Shown: in pieces, positions 17,050 through 25,955 of the stretch
How the letters are laid out: the number at the start of each line of letters is the position of its first letter
Numbering within the stretch: position 1 is the first letter of the stretch
Origin: Micromonospora cremea
Lineage (GTDB): Bacteria; Actinomycetota; Actinomycetes; Mycobacteriales; Micromonosporaceae
DNA length: 64,000 bases
Direction of reading: 5' to 3'
Assembly: GCF_900143515.1 (NCBI RefSeq)
Contig: NZ_FSQT01000002.1
Coordinates: 4,217,501-4,281,500 of the forward strand
Notes under the pieces: generated by a model
What the model saw: only the letters and a program-made list of their open reading frames with translations
Told to the model about the DNA's origin: nothing
The model's database searches: none
Made by a program: the position numbers and the translations under genes

Positions 17050-17445
17050 TCACCGATCCTCGGGCAGCCGTTCGGACTCCGCGACCACCGCCCGGACCTT
17101 GCGCAGGGTGGCGTCGGGGGAGCGGATCGCGGCACGCCACCGGTCCAGCGTCCGGGTGAGCACCCGGACCACGAACTGCAACTGATTGACCTGCTCGCGC
17201 AGCACTCCCAGCTCCGAGCGGGCGCTCAGCGCCTCCTCCTCCAGCTCGGTGATCCGGGTCTGTAGTGGTTGCACCAGGGTGAGGGCGGCCTCGGTGAGGG
17301 TGTCGGCGGCGTCGGCCTTGAACTTGCCCCGCTGCACCACGACGGTGGCGATGGCGGCCAGCCCGGTGCTGCCGCCGAGGATGCCGAACACGCTGAGCGC
17401 CACCTGCAGCCACGGGGGTGCTTCGGGCGCCGGTGTGGAGATCAC
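17050..17445 (-). CDS. Small membrane-anchored coiled-coil protein, phage-like
   Basis: The 131-residue protein has one hydrophobic helix near residues 12-32 (LQVALSVFGILGGSTG) followed by a long heptad-type coiled coil (TRITELEEEALSARSELG, then LREQVNQLQFVVRVLTR). Its GTG start overlaps the stop of the gene upstream (GTGA at 17442-17445). Small anchored coiled-coil proteins following small multi-pass proteins occur in actinophage tail-lysis cassettes, but no phage hallmark gene is near, so the origin is only a suggestion. The longer open frame that joins this gene to the previous one results from frameshifts there. Confidence 0.55.
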   Translation of the reverse strand: MISTPAPEAPPWLQVALSVFGILGGSTGLAAIATVVVQRGKFKADAADTLTEAALTLVQPLQTRITELEEEALSARSELGVLREQVNQLQFVVRVLTRTLDRWRAAIRSPDATLRKVRAVVAESERLPEDR

Positions 17446-17928
17446 GTGACACCGCCTTCTGCCGGTTCGACAGCCGCACACTGACTGGCCTGGGCCAGCC
17501 GGCGCAGGTCGACGGCGATCTGAACGGCCCGCCACAGCGACCCGACGGCGAGCGCCGTGATGAACGACGCCGCGGCGATGGCCTACCCGCCCCGCCGAAC
17601 ATGCCGCCGGCCTTGCCGGCCGCCGGCCCGACACGACCACCAGCGCCATCGTGTACATGCCGCTGATGGTGCCGAACACCACGACCGAGGCGAGCTCGAT
17701 GCCGAGCCCGGTGGCGAGCCGGCCGGGCCACAGGATGCCCAGCAGGCCACCCACGCCGACCAGGACCAGACCGATCTCCCAACCGATCTGGATCGGCACC
17801 GGCATGGCCATCCGGACCGAGGTCGGCCGGCTGCCGAGCAGGAGCAGCAGAACACCGCAGACACCAGCCATGGCCAGGGCGGCCACCTCGAACGGCTGGT
17901 GCCGGGACCGGATACGCAGGTACCCCAC
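17442..17928 (-). pseudogene. Multi-pass membrane protein gene disrupted by two one-base losses (or sequencing errors)
   Basis: From GTG 17928, with AAGGAG 7 bases upstream, the frame encodes three or four membrane helices as far as a MYTMALVVVSG segment. It then continues naturally in another frame (PAAGKAGGMFGGAG) and finally in a third (AIAAASFITALAVGSLWRAV), ending at TGA 17442-17444 with a GTGA overlap to the next gene. Adding one G in each of two G/C runs near 17626 and 17584 restores a single protein of about 160 residues. As read, the first frame runs on into the downstream gene and gives a false 292-residue fusion. Either a recent pseudogene or assembly errors explain this. The protein family is not known to me. 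Confidence 0.6.
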
Positions 17929-18308
17929 GGCGACTCCTTGGTCGAGAACCGTCGTTCACCCGCCGGCGGCCGTTTGGGGCTGCCAGGGGAGTGGGTGGTG
18001 ACCGCGCTGCGGTCCGTGCGGCGGAGCCCGACGGTGGTGACGGTGCGTGTGGACGGTCGATGGTCGAGGAGGTGAGCGACTCGCCGTCGTTGGCTGGCCG
18101 ATATCTGCCTGTGTATCACCGATGAGCAGTCAGCGTCCACTTTGTGTAACGTCGCATATCCGCAGGTCAGGGCCCTTCTGCAGGGCTGTTGGCCCTAGGG
18201 GCCCGGTGCGGGCCGAAAGAGGGCCCCGGGCCGACCGAGCCACGCCAGCGAATGACAGTAAGTGTCGGATATCTTACGACTCGTGACATGGCTGCGGTCG
18301 GCCCGTCA
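17929..18308. other. Intergenic region, 380 bases, rich in inverted repeats
   Basis: It lies between the start of the disrupted membrane-protein gene and the 3' end of the hydrolase gene, both on the minus strand. GGCC-rich inverted repeats at about 18165-18235 (including GGGGCCC with GGGCCCC) could terminate the hydrolase transcript. The surrounding stretch 18100-18290 is more AT-rich than the rest of the window and should hold the promoter of the phage-like pair. I see no conserved reading frame and no attachment site. Confidence 0.5.
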
Positions 18309-19187
18309 CTATCGCGCGAGCAGTGCGCGCAGCGCCCGGACCACCTCTGCGGGCGCCTCCTCGGCCATGAAGTGACCGCAGGTGACCGTCTGGTGCGACA
18401 GGTCCGGCGCCCAGGCCCGCCACAGCCCGGCCGCGTCGTAGCCGAGAGCCGCGCCCCAGTCCTGCTGCAGCACCGTCACCGGCATCCGGAGCTGGTTGCC
18501 GGCCGCCCGGTCGGTGGTGTCGTGGGCGACGTCGATCCCCGCGGACGCCCGGTAGTCGGCGACGATGGACGTGACCGCGGCCCGGGACGCGCTCAGGTAC
18601 GCGGCCCGCACGTCCGCCGGCAGGGCCTCCGGGTCGCGGGTCCAGGCGTCCAGGAAGTGGCCGAAGAAGGCGTCCGGGCTGCCGCCGATCAGCTCCTCGG
18701 GCAGGCCGGGTGGCTGCGCCATCAGATACAGGTGGAAGGCGACCGCGGCGCTGGCGCCGTGCAGCACGTCCCACATGTCCAGGGTGGGCAGCACGTCGAG
18801 CAGGGCGAGCTGGCTGATCGCCTCCGGATGGTCGAGACCGGCGCGGAACGCGACCAGGGCGCCCCGGTCGTGCCCGGCCAGCGCGAAGCGCTCGTGGCCG
18901 AGCGCCCGGGCCAGCGCCACGACGTCGGCTGCCATGGTGCGTTTGGCGTACCCGCTGCCGTCGACGTCGACGGGCTTGTCGCTGTCGCCGTAGCCGCGCA
19001 GGTCCGGGCAGATGACCGTGTGGTCGGCGGCCAGGTCGGCCGCGACGTGCCGCCACATGAGGTGGGTCTGCGGAAAACCGTGCAGCAGCACGATCGGCGG
19101 CCCGGAGCCGCCCACGGCGACGTTGAGCGTCACGCCCTCGGCGACGGTGACCCGCCGGTAGTCGAATCCGTTGATCGTCGGGTCCAC
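18309..19187 (-). CDS. Alpha/beta hydrolase of the haloacetate dehalogenase/epoxide hydrolase type
   Basis: The 292-residue protein has the alpha/beta-hydrolase core: the HGFPQTHLMWR oxyanion-hole region, the CPDLRGYGDSDKP loop, and a nucleophile elbow GHDRGA in which the nucleophile is aspartate rather than serine. The DR pair, the cap region rich in aromatic residues and the late CGHFMAEEAP histidine fit fluoroacetate and haloacetate dehalogenases and soluble epoxide hydrolases, which form a covalent ester with Asp. The two activities cannot be told apart by eye. The gene stands alone and diverges from the large BTAD regulator. Confidence 0.85.
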   Translation of the reverse strand: MDPTINGFDYRRVTVAEGVTLNVAVGGSGPPIVLLHGFPQTHLMWRHVAADLAADHTVICPDLRGYGDSDKPVDVDGSGYAKRTMAADVVALARALGHERFALAGHDRGALVAFRAGLDHPEAISQLALLDVLPTLDMWDVLHGASAAVAFHLYLMAQPPGLPEELIGGSPDAFFGHFLDAWTRDPEALPADVRAAYLSASRAAVTSIVADYRASAGIDVAHDTTDRAAGNQLRMPVTVLQQDWGAALGYDAAGLWRAWAPDLSHQTVTCGHFMAEEAPAEVVRALRALLAR

Positions 19188-19329
19188 GGGGAACCTCTCT
19201 GGTGAGCAGGGGCCGGCGGGGGCGGTGGCCCGTCGCCGTCGTACCTGGTCGAGCCTGCTCCCTGGTGATCAGCAGGCGGTCAGCGTCGGATCAGTGCCGG
19301 CGGGCCGGGTTCGGCCGGGTGGACCCGCC

Positions 19330-19335
19330 TAGATT
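19330..19335 (+). promoter_or_regulatory. -10 box placing the transcript start at an upstream ORF
   Basis: TAGATT lies 6 bases before ATG 19342, the leaderless spacing seen at other genes here, yet that ATG opens a 9-codon frame and not the large regulator. Confidence 0.55.
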
Positions 19336-19341
19336 GGTGCC

Positions 19342-19371
19342 ATGACCAGGCGGCGGCACCCGTGGCGGTGA
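19342..19371 (+). CDS. Leaderless 9-codon upstream ORF (MTRRRHPWR)
   Basis: The ORF starts 6 bases after a TAGATT box and ends at TGA 19369-19371. The stop overlaps a GTG at 19368 that is in frame with the BTAD regulator (GTGA overlap). Five of its nine residues are Arg or His. The arrangement suggests that the large regulator is translated by coupling from this minigene. Too short for any family assignment. Confidence 0.5.
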   Translation: MTRRRHPWR

Positions 19372-22300
19372 CCTTCGGCGTGCTCGGGCCGGTGACCGCC
19401 ACGACCGAGGGTGGTCCGGTCCCGCTCAAGGGTCTCCGTCAGCGCACGGTGCTGGCCCGGCTGCTGATCGCCCGGGGTCGGGTCGTCCCGGTGGACCGGC
19501 TCGTCGACGACCTGTGGGAGGCGCCACCGGAGGGCGCGGTGGGCGCGATCCGAACCTTCGTCGCCGACCTGCGCCGGGCCCTGGAGCCCGACCGGCCGCC
19601 CCGGCAACCGCCGCGGCTGCTGGTCACCGAACCACCGGGGTACGTGCTGCGGGCCGCCCCGGACGCGGTGGACGCCGGACGGTTCGAGGCGGCGGTCGGC
19701 GAGGCGGGCCGGCTGCTGGCGGCGGGACTGCCCGCACCGGCCCTGGCCGCGCTGGACGCGGCGCTCGGGCTCTGGCGCGGGCCCGCGTACGCGGACTCCG
19801 CGGGTGAGGCCTGGGCCGTCGCGGAGATCAACCGGCTGGAAGAGCTGCGGATGCTCGCCATCGAACGGCGGGCGGAGGCGCTGTTGGCGCTCGGCCGGCC
19901 GGACGAGGCCGCCGTCGACCTGCCGGCCCATCTCGCCGCCCACCCGCTGCGCGAGGACGCCTGGCGGCTGCTCGCGGTGGCCCGGTACCGCTCCGGTCGA
20001 CAGGGCGACGCGCTGGCCGCGCTGCGCCAGGCCCGGGACGTCCTGGTGACCGAGCTGGGTGTGGACCCCGGGCCCGAGCTGCGGCGGCTGGAAACCGACA
20101 TCCTGGCCCAGGCGCCGCACCTCACCCCGCCCGCCGCTGCCCCGTCCGCCCTGGACCTGGCCGGACCCGTTCGATCCGGCGGGCCGGGACCGGTGCGGGA
20201 GCGTCCCTTCGTCGGCCGCGACGCGGAGCTGGACCGGCTGCGGCGGGCCGCTGAGGTCGCCGCCCGGCGCGGCCAGCCGACCCTCGCCCTGCTCAGCGGG
20301 GACCCGGGCGCCGGCAAGACGGCACTGGCCGAGACGCTGACCCGGCGGCTCGCCGCCGAGGGCTGGGCCACGGCGTGGGGCCGCAGCCCGGAGTCCGAGG
20401 GCGCCCCGGCAGCCTGGCCGTGGACGCAGATCACGGATGCGCTCGTCGGACCGACCGACTCCAGCGGCGGCACCGGCATCGACGGCGCGGTCGATGGCAC
20501 CGGAGCCGCGAGCGATCCCGCCGTGGCCCGGTTCCGCCGGCACCGAGCGGTGGCGTCGCTGGTCTCGGCGGTCGCCGACCGGCGACCGGTGCTGCTGGTC
20601 CTCGACGACCTGCACCGCGCCGACGGGGACACCCTGGACCTGCTCACCGTGCTGCTCACCGGCCCACAGCCGGCCACCGGACCGGTGCTGATCCTCGGCA
20701 CGTACCGGGCCACCGAGATCAGCCCGGAGCTGACCGCCGCGCTGGCCCGGGCCGCCCGGCTGGAGCCGGTGCGGGAGTACCTCGCCGGCCTGTCCGCGTC
20801 GGCGACCGGTGAACTGGCCCGGGTCGTCGCCGGCACGGAGCTGGACCCGCCCACCGTACGGTTGATCCATTCCCGCAGCGGCGGCAACCCGTTCTTCGTG
20901 CGGGAGCTGGCCCAGCTGTACGTGGCCGAGGGCGGCGGGGCGCTGGCGGCGGTGCCGCCCGGGGTGCGCGACGTGATCCGGCATCGGCTGGCGCAGCTGC
21001 CCGCGCCGACCCGCACGGTGCTGCGGCAGGCGGCCGTGCTCGGCCGGGATCTCGACCCGGAGGTGCTCGGCGCGCTGGCCGGGGACACCACGACCCTGCT
21101 GGACGCCGTGGACCGTGCGTTGCAGGCCGGCTTCCTCAGCGAGCAGGAGCCCGACGGGCGGCTGAGGTTCACTCACATCCTCGTCCGCGACACGCTCTAC
21201 GCCGACCTGTCCGCGCCGCGTCGCGCCGCCCTGCACGCGGCCGTGGCGGAGGCGTTGCAGCGGCGCCAGCCCACCGATCCCGCCGCGCTGGCGCACCACC
21301 TGCTGCACGCCGGTGGACCGGCAGCCGCCCGGCGCGCCGCCGGCTACGCCCGTACCGCCGCGGAACAGGCCGAGCGGGCCGGCAACCCACACGAGGCGGC
21401 CCGGCTGTGGGCGCAGGTGGTCGACGCGTACGACCGCGCCGGCGAAAGCGAGCGGCGCGAGCGGCTGGGCGCGGTGCTCGGCCTGGGGCGCGCGCTGGCC
21501 GTGACCGGCCGGTTGGCCGAGGCGCGACGGCGCCGGGCCGAGGCGATCGCCGACGCCGAGTCGATCGGTGACCCCCGCCTGGTCGCGGAGGTGCTGGCCG
21601 GCTTCGACGTGCCCGCCATCTGGACCCGCAACGACGACGATCGGCTCTCCGGGCGGATCGTCGAGGCCGCCGAGCACGCCCTGACCGCCCTCGGCTCGAC
21701 CGGCTCGGCGCAGCGCAGCCGGCTGCTGAGCACCCTCGCGCTGGAGCTGCGCGGCACCACCACCGACCGTGGCCGCCGGGCAGCGCAGGAGGCCGAGGGG
21801 ATCGCCCGGACGGCCGCGGACCCCGGGCTGCTGGCCTTCGCGCTCAACGCCCGCTTCATGCACGCCTTCCACCGCGTCGGCCTGGCCGGTGAGCGGGCCC
21901 GGATCGGCGCCGAGCTGGTCGACCTGGCCGCCCGGCACCAGCTGGTGACCTTCGAGGTGCTGGGCCACCTCGTCCTGGTGCAGGCCAGCTGCGCGCTGGC
22001 CGACCGCGCCGGCGCCGACGCGCACGCCCGCGCCGCCGACCGCCTCGCGGAGCGCTACGAGCTGCCGCTGGTCGGTGTCTTCACCCGGTGGTACGCCGCG
22101 CTGCGGCTGGCGCTGCAGGGCGAGCAGGCCGCGGCGGCGCACGCGTACCGGGCGGCTGCCGACCGGCTGCCCACCGACGGAATGCCGGGCCTGACCCGGG
22201 GGCTGCTCCCGCTCGCCCTGCTCGGGCTGCGCCTGGCCGGTCCCGTCGACGCCGACCGGTCGGTACCCGGGCCGGACGGGATCGTCGACCAGCCCGTCCC

Positions 22301-22703
22301 CGGGCTCGACGGCGAGGACTGGGTGGGCATGGACTGGGGCCCCCACGAGCCGTGGGTCCGACCGTTGCTGCTCGTCGCCGCCGGCGACCGGGACGCTGCC
22401 GGAGCGGCCCTGCGTGCCCTCCCGGAGGGACCGCACGATCTGCTGCGGGAGGCACGGCTCTGCGTCACCGCTCGCGCGGCGCTCGCCCTCGGCGACCGCG
22501 CCACGATGGAGCGTGTCGCCGCCGGACTCCGGCCGGCCGCCGATGAACTGGCCGCCGGCAGTGGGGTGCTCACCGTCGGCCCGGTGGCCGGGCACCTCGC
22601 CGACCTGGCCGCCGCGCTGGGCCGCGACGACGAGGCGGCCGCGCACCGCCGTACCGCCCGCGCGACAACCGCCCGGGCCCGCGCCGCCGCCTCCCCGACC
22701 TGA
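19362..22703 (+). CDS. Large BTAD/AAA-ATPase/TPR transcriptional regulator
   Basis: The 1113-residue protein has four parts. An OmpR-type winged helix (about 1-95; FGVLGPVTA opening and LVDDLWEAPPEGAVGAIRTF) is followed by a bacterial transcriptional activation domain (about 100-250; RLEELRMLAIERRAEALLALG). Next is a P-loop ATPase (about 280-560) with Walker A GDPGAGKT and Walker B VLLVLDDLHRAD. A helical repeat region of TPR type extends to the end. This is the AfsR/SARP-like plan of nucleotide-dependent activators that often govern secondary metabolism. No biosynthetic cluster adjoins it, so its targets are unknown. The start is GTG 19362 or GTG 19368. The second overlaps the stop of the upstream minigene. 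Confidence 0.88.
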   Translation: MAVTFGVLGPVTATTEGGPVPLKGLRQRTVLARLLIARGRVVPVDRLVDDLWEAPPEGAVGAIRTFVADLRRALEPDRPPRQPPRLLVTEPPGYVLRAAPDAVDAGRFEAAVGEAGRLLAAGLPAPALAALDAALGLWRGPAYADSAGEAWAVAEINRLEELRMLAIERRAEALLALGRPDEAAVDLPAHLAAHPLREDAWRLLAVARYRSGRQGDALAALRQARDVLVTELGVDPGPELRRLETDILAQAPHLTPPAAAPSALDLAGPVRSGGPGPVRERPFVGRDAELDRLRRAAEVAARRGQPTLALLSGDPGAGKTALAETLTRRLAAEGWATAWGRSPESEGAPAAWPWTQITDALVGPTDSSGGTGIDGAVDGTGAASDPAVARFRRHRAVASLVSAVADRRPVLLVLDDLHRADGDTLDLLTVLLTGPQPATGPVLILGTYRATEISPELTAALARAARLEPVREYLAGLSASATGELARVVAGTELDPPTVRLIHSRSGGNPFFVRELAQLYVAEGGGALAAVPPGVRDVIRHRLAQLPAPTRTVLRQAAVLGRDLDPEVLGALAGDTTTLLDAVDRALQAGFLSEQEPDGRLRFTHILVRDTLYADLSAPRRAALHAAVAEALQRRQPTDPAALAHHLLHAGGPAAARRAAGYARTAAEQAERAGNPHEAARLWAQVVDAYDRAGESERRERLGAVLGLGRALAVTGRLAEARRRRAEAIADAESIGDPRLVAEVLAGFDVPAIWTRNDDDRLSGRIVEAAEHALTALGSTGSAQRSRLLSTLALELRGTTTDRGRRAAQEAEGIARTAADPGLLAFALNARFMHAFHRVGLAGERARIGAELVDLAARHQLVTFEVLGHLVLVQASCALADRAGADAHARAADRLAERYELPLVGVFTRWYAALRLALQGEQAAAAHAYRAAADRLPTDGMPGLTRGLLPLALLGLRLAGPVDADRSVPGPDGIVDQPVPGLDGEDWVGMDWGPHEPWVRPLLLVAAGDRDAAGAALRALPEGPHDLLREARLCVTARAALALGDRATMERVAAGLRPAADELAAGSGVLTVGPVAGHLADLAAALGRDDEAAAHRRTARATTARARAAASPT

Positions 22704-22828
22704 CCGTCGGCGGCGGTGTCACCCGCCGCCCCCGGCGACTTGCCGGTTCCCCCGGAACCGACGGGCAGGGTGCGGTCAGATGGGAACCAGCGGTGCGGTT
22801 CCCGTCCGCCGGGATCAAGGGGGTACGC

Positions 22829-24403
22829 GTGGAGGTGCTCGTCCTGATCGTGGTGCTGGGCGTCACCGTCCTCGTCGGCACCACGCTCGGCGGCCGGTAC
22901 AGGGTCGCGCCACCGATCCTGCTCATCGCGTTCGGGGTGCTGCTCGGGCTGGCGCCGCCGTTGTCCGAGCTGACCCTGGAGCCGGACCTGGTACTGCTGA
23001 TCTTCCTGCCGGCGATCCTCTACCGGGAGAGTCTCACCATCAGCCTGCGCGAGATCCGGGCCAACTTCCCGGTGATCGGGCTGCTCGCCGTGGTGTTGGT
23101 GGTGCTCACCATGGTCACGGTGTCGCTGACCGCGCAGGCGTTCGGGGTGAATCCCGCCGCGGCCTGGGTGCTCGGGGCGGTCCTCGCGCCGACCGACGCC
23201 GCCGCGGTCACCGGGCTGGCCAAGCGGCTGCCCCGGAAGCTTCTGACCACCCTGCACGCGGAGAGCCTGATCAACGACGGCACCGCACTGGTGCTCTTCG
23301 CGGTGACCGTGGGCCTGCTCACCGGGGGAGCGGAACCCGGCGCGCTCGGGATCGGCGAGGAGTTCGTCGGGGCCAGCGCCGGGGGAGTGATCGCCGGCCT
23401 GCTGGTCGGCGGCGCCGTGGTGCTGGTCCGCAAACGGCTCGACGATCCCCTGCGCGAGGGCGCGCTGAGCGTACTGACGCCGTTCGGCGCGTTCCTGCTC
23501 GCCGACGCGGTGCACGCGAGCGGCGTGCTGGCGGTCGTGGTCGCCGGCCTGGTGCTGGCCTACGCCGGCCCCCGGGTGATCCGCGCCCGGTCCCGGGTGC
23601 TGGCGTACGCGTTCTGGGACCTGTCCACGTTCCTGATCAACGGCGGGCTGTTCGTCCTGCTGGGCACACAGATCCCCCGGGCGGTGAGGGGCATCACCAG
23701 CGCCTCGCCGCAGCGCGCGCTGGCGATCGTGCTGGTGGTCACCGTGGTCGTCCTCGTCACCCGGCTGCTCTTCGTCTACCTGACGGCGGAATCGGTGAAG
23801 CTGCTGAGCCGCCGAAGGATGAACGCGAGTCGGGCGCAGGGCGGCTGGCGGGTGGGCACCGTCGCCGGCTGGTCGGGTTTCCGGGGTGCCGTCTCGCTCG
23901 CCGCCGCCCTGGCGGTCCCGACGATGACGGTGTCCGGTCAACCGGTGGCCGAACGCGACCTGATCATCTTCGTCACCTCGCTGGTGATCGTGCTGATCAT
24001 GCTCCTTCAGGGCACCACCCTGCCGCTGGTGGTGCGCTGGGCGCGGCTGTCCGGCGACCCCGAGCGGGCCGACGAGTTGCGGCAGGCACGCCTGCGGGCC
24101 ACCGAGGTGGGCCTGGCCGCGCTGCCCCAGGTCGCCGAGGAGATCGGCGCCGACGAGGAGTCGGTCCGCCGGCTGCAGGCCGAGTACCAGCGGCACCTGG
24201 AGGACGCCAACGAGGGCTCTGGGCGTACCGCCGAGGAACTCCGCCGGGAACGCCAACTGCGCCTCAGGGTTCTCGAGCACAAACGGCGGGAGGTCACCCG
24301 GTTACGCAACAGTCGGGAGATTGACGACCTCGTGCTGCTCGACCTTCAGTCCGCGCTGGACAACGAGGAGATCCGGCTGCTGGGCCGCGAGGCCACAGAG
24401 TGA
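22829..24403 (+). CDS. CPA1-type Na+/H+ antiporter
   Basis: The 524-residue protein has about twelve membrane helices over residues 1-400. It carries the CPA1/NhaP-type motifs: LIFLPAILYRES in helix 3, VLAPTDAAAVTGLAK with the ion-binding Thr-Asp, and ESLINDGTALVLF with the second acidic site, followed by GWSGFRGAVSLAAALAVP. The last 120 residues form a soluble helical tail rich in Glu and Arg, as in many actinobacterial members. It exchanges protons for Na+ or K+ across the membrane. GTG 22829 is preferred because AAGGGGG stands 6 bases upstream. An in-frame GTG at 22793 lacks a site. Confidence 0.9.
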   Translation: MEVLVLIVVLGVTVLVGTTLGGRYRVAPPILLIAFGVLLGLAPPLSELTLEPDLVLLIFLPAILYRESLTISLREIRANFPVIGLLAVVLVVLTMVTVSLTAQAFGVNPAAAWVLGAVLAPTDAAAVTGLAKRLPRKLLTTLHAESLINDGTALVLFAVTVGLLTGGAEPGALGIGEEFVGASAGGVIAGLLVGGAVVLVRKRLDDPLREGALSVLTPFGAFLLADAVHASGVLAVVVAGLVLAYAGPRVIRARSRVLAYAFWDLSTFLINGGLFVLLGTQIPRAVRGITSASPQRALAIVLVVTVVVLVTRLLFVYLTAESVKLLSRRRMNASRAQGGWRVGTVAGWSGFRGAVSLAAALAVPTMTVSGQPVAERDLIIFVTSLVIVLIMLLQGTTLPLVVRWARLSGDPERADELRQARLRATEVGLAALPQVAEEIGADEESVRRLQAEYQRHLEDANEGSGRTAEELRRERQLRLRVLEHKRREVTRLRNSREIDDLVLLDLQSALDNEEIRLLGREATE

Positions 24404-24598
24404 TCGCGGCCGCCCGCGGTGCCGGCCGCCCGTCGGGGACGAGCCGGACCGGCGGCGCAGTCGTCGTGCGGTGGGCGGCGGACCGACGGATTGGCGACAC
24501 CTCCCGGGCCGCGTGCGGGGCGGGTGGCCGCTCCGTCGCCGGGTACGGTGGAATCGGTTCGGCGTCGGTCGATGCGTTCGGTCCGCGAGGGGGTGCCC

Positions 24599-25897
24599 AT
24601 GACCACCGGGGCGACGGAGGCCGACCTGCGGATGGTCACCGAACGGGAGTTCCTCGACGAGCTGACGTCGGTCACCCGTGAGCGCGGCGCGACCGAATTC
24701 CTGTACCTGATGGCACAGGGCGACGGCGTCATCGGGGTGCAGTGGGAGCAGCCCGGCCTCGATCATCTGCGCCGCTACCGGGTGCGCGGCCCGGCCTGCC
24801 CGCACTGCGTCATCTTCGAAGCGGTGCTGGCGCTGGCGCCCGTGCTGCCACTGGACCTGATGCGGACCGCGCGTACCCGACCCCAGTACGAGACGGTGCT
24901 GCGCACCGGCCGGCTGCCCCACCTGGCGTTCGCCCGGCCGGTCGGCCAGCCCGGGGCGAGCTGGCTCGGCGACTGCCACGCGGTCACCGGCGACCCGCAC
25001 ACCGACGCCGACTGCCCGCGGCACGCCGTGCCCGCACCGAGCGGCGACCCGCTGGACCTGCGCGTCGGGTCGCTACCCCGGGCGATCCGGGAGCTGTACC
25101 CCCACGACGCGGCCGCGACGGCGGATCTTCAGCAGCGGCTGCGGATCGCCCGGGACTGGCGGGCCGACGCGCAGGCCGTGGCGAGCGGGGTCCGTGAGGC
25201 GGCGGCGACCTGGGCGTTCCTGCGCAACTCCTGCGTGCTGGGTGTGCCGGTGCCCGGCGCCTACGGTCTCGTCCTCACCCTCCCGCCGGCCCGGGCTCCG
25301 GACGACCGACCGCTGGCCGAGTTGCACGCTGCGGCGGTGCGCGCGCTGCCCGCCGGCGGCCCGGTGGCCTTCCAGGAGCGGGCCTGCCTGGTGCCGGAGC
25401 CGGCCCCGGGGGCGCAGCGGATGCCGTCGTACGTCGGCGCGCTGGACCTGACCGGTGCGGCGCCGGTGCGCACGCTGCGGCTGCCGGCGCCCCGCCGGCC
25501 GCTGAGCACCACCGGCCGGGGCGTGCTGCTGCTCTACGAGGCGCGGCACGCGATGGGCCGGCACTTCGCCAGCGCGCCGGAGCGCGACAGCGCCTACTGG
25601 GAATCCGAGGCGGCGTTGCACGTCTTCGAGTTCACCCTGTTGGAGCGGGTCGCCGGCCGGCACTACCAGGAGGCGGTGGCCGCCTACCTGCAGGCTCTGC
25701 GCCGGGAGGGCGACCTGCTCGCCCGCCCGCACAAGGTGCTCGACCGGCGCCGGCGCAAGGCGTTGTCGCTGGCGTTCGGTGGGCTGGACGACGAGGAGCT
25801 GCACCTGTGGGCGTCGGTCGCCTACCGCAACGCCAGCCTGGTGCTGCTCGGCGACCTGAAGGCGTTCGCCGCGCACCTGCGCCGCCAGGCCGCCTGA
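24599..25897 (+). CDS. Unrecognised 432-aa soluble protein
   Basis: I do not recognise the family. The protein has no signal peptide or membrane helix. Its first third holds a CPHC pair near residue 61, further Cys and His residues (LGDCHAVTG, DADCPRHAVP) that could bind zinc, and a mixed alpha/beta pattern. The middle contains TWAFLRNSCVLGVPVPGAYG. The last third is helical and rich in Arg and His (LLYEARHAMGRHFAS). A GAGGGGG site 6 bases before the ATG fixes the start, and the upstream in-frame extension is dropped. It is monocistronic and convergent with the ABC operon. Confidence 0.6.
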   Translation: MTTGATEADLRMVTEREFLDELTSVTRERGATEFLYLMAQGDGVIGVQWEQPGLDHLRRYRVRGPACPHCVIFEAVLALAPVLPLDLMRTARTRPQYETVLRTGRLPHLAFARPVGQPGASWLGDCHAVTGDPHTDADCPRHAVPAPSGDPLDLRVGSLPRAIRELYPHDAAATADLQQRLRIARDWRADAQAVASGVREAAATWAFLRNSCVLGVPVPGAYGLVLTLPPARAPDDRPLAELHAAAVRALPAGGPVAFQERACLVPEPAPGAQRMPSYVGALDLTGAAPVRTLRLPAPRRPLSTTGRGVLLLYEARHAMGRHFASAPERDSAYWESEAALHVFEFTLLERVAGRHYQEAVAAYLQALRREGDLLARPHKVLDRRRRKALSLAFGGLDDEELHLWASVAYRNASLVLLGDLKAFAAHLRRQAA

Positions 25898-25955
25898 CGC
25901 GAAGGAAGGGCACCTTGTTACGCCTCGTGTAGAGGAAGGGCCCCTTCCTGACGGT
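25898..25955. repeat. Intergenic AAGGAAGGGC palindromic repeat, probable bidirectional terminator
   Basis: Two related units, GAAGGAAGGGCACCTT and AGGAAGGGCCCCTTCCT, lie 20 bases apart. The second is a perfect palindrome of 8-bp arms. They fill the gap between convergent genes. From memory this motif recurs between genes in Micromonospora genomes. No other copy is seen in this window. Confidence 0.6.

Noticed and set aside
17929..18308. Phage attachment site or integrase remnant beside the phage-like pair
   Set aside because: No direct repeat, tRNA gene or integrase-like frame is seen.
19329..22646. 1105-residue open frame on the minus strand opposite the BTAD regulator
   Set aside because: It is the antisense shadow of a GC-rich gene. 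The opposite strand has full domain and motif support (Walker A and B, winged helix), and the minus frame is low-complexity.
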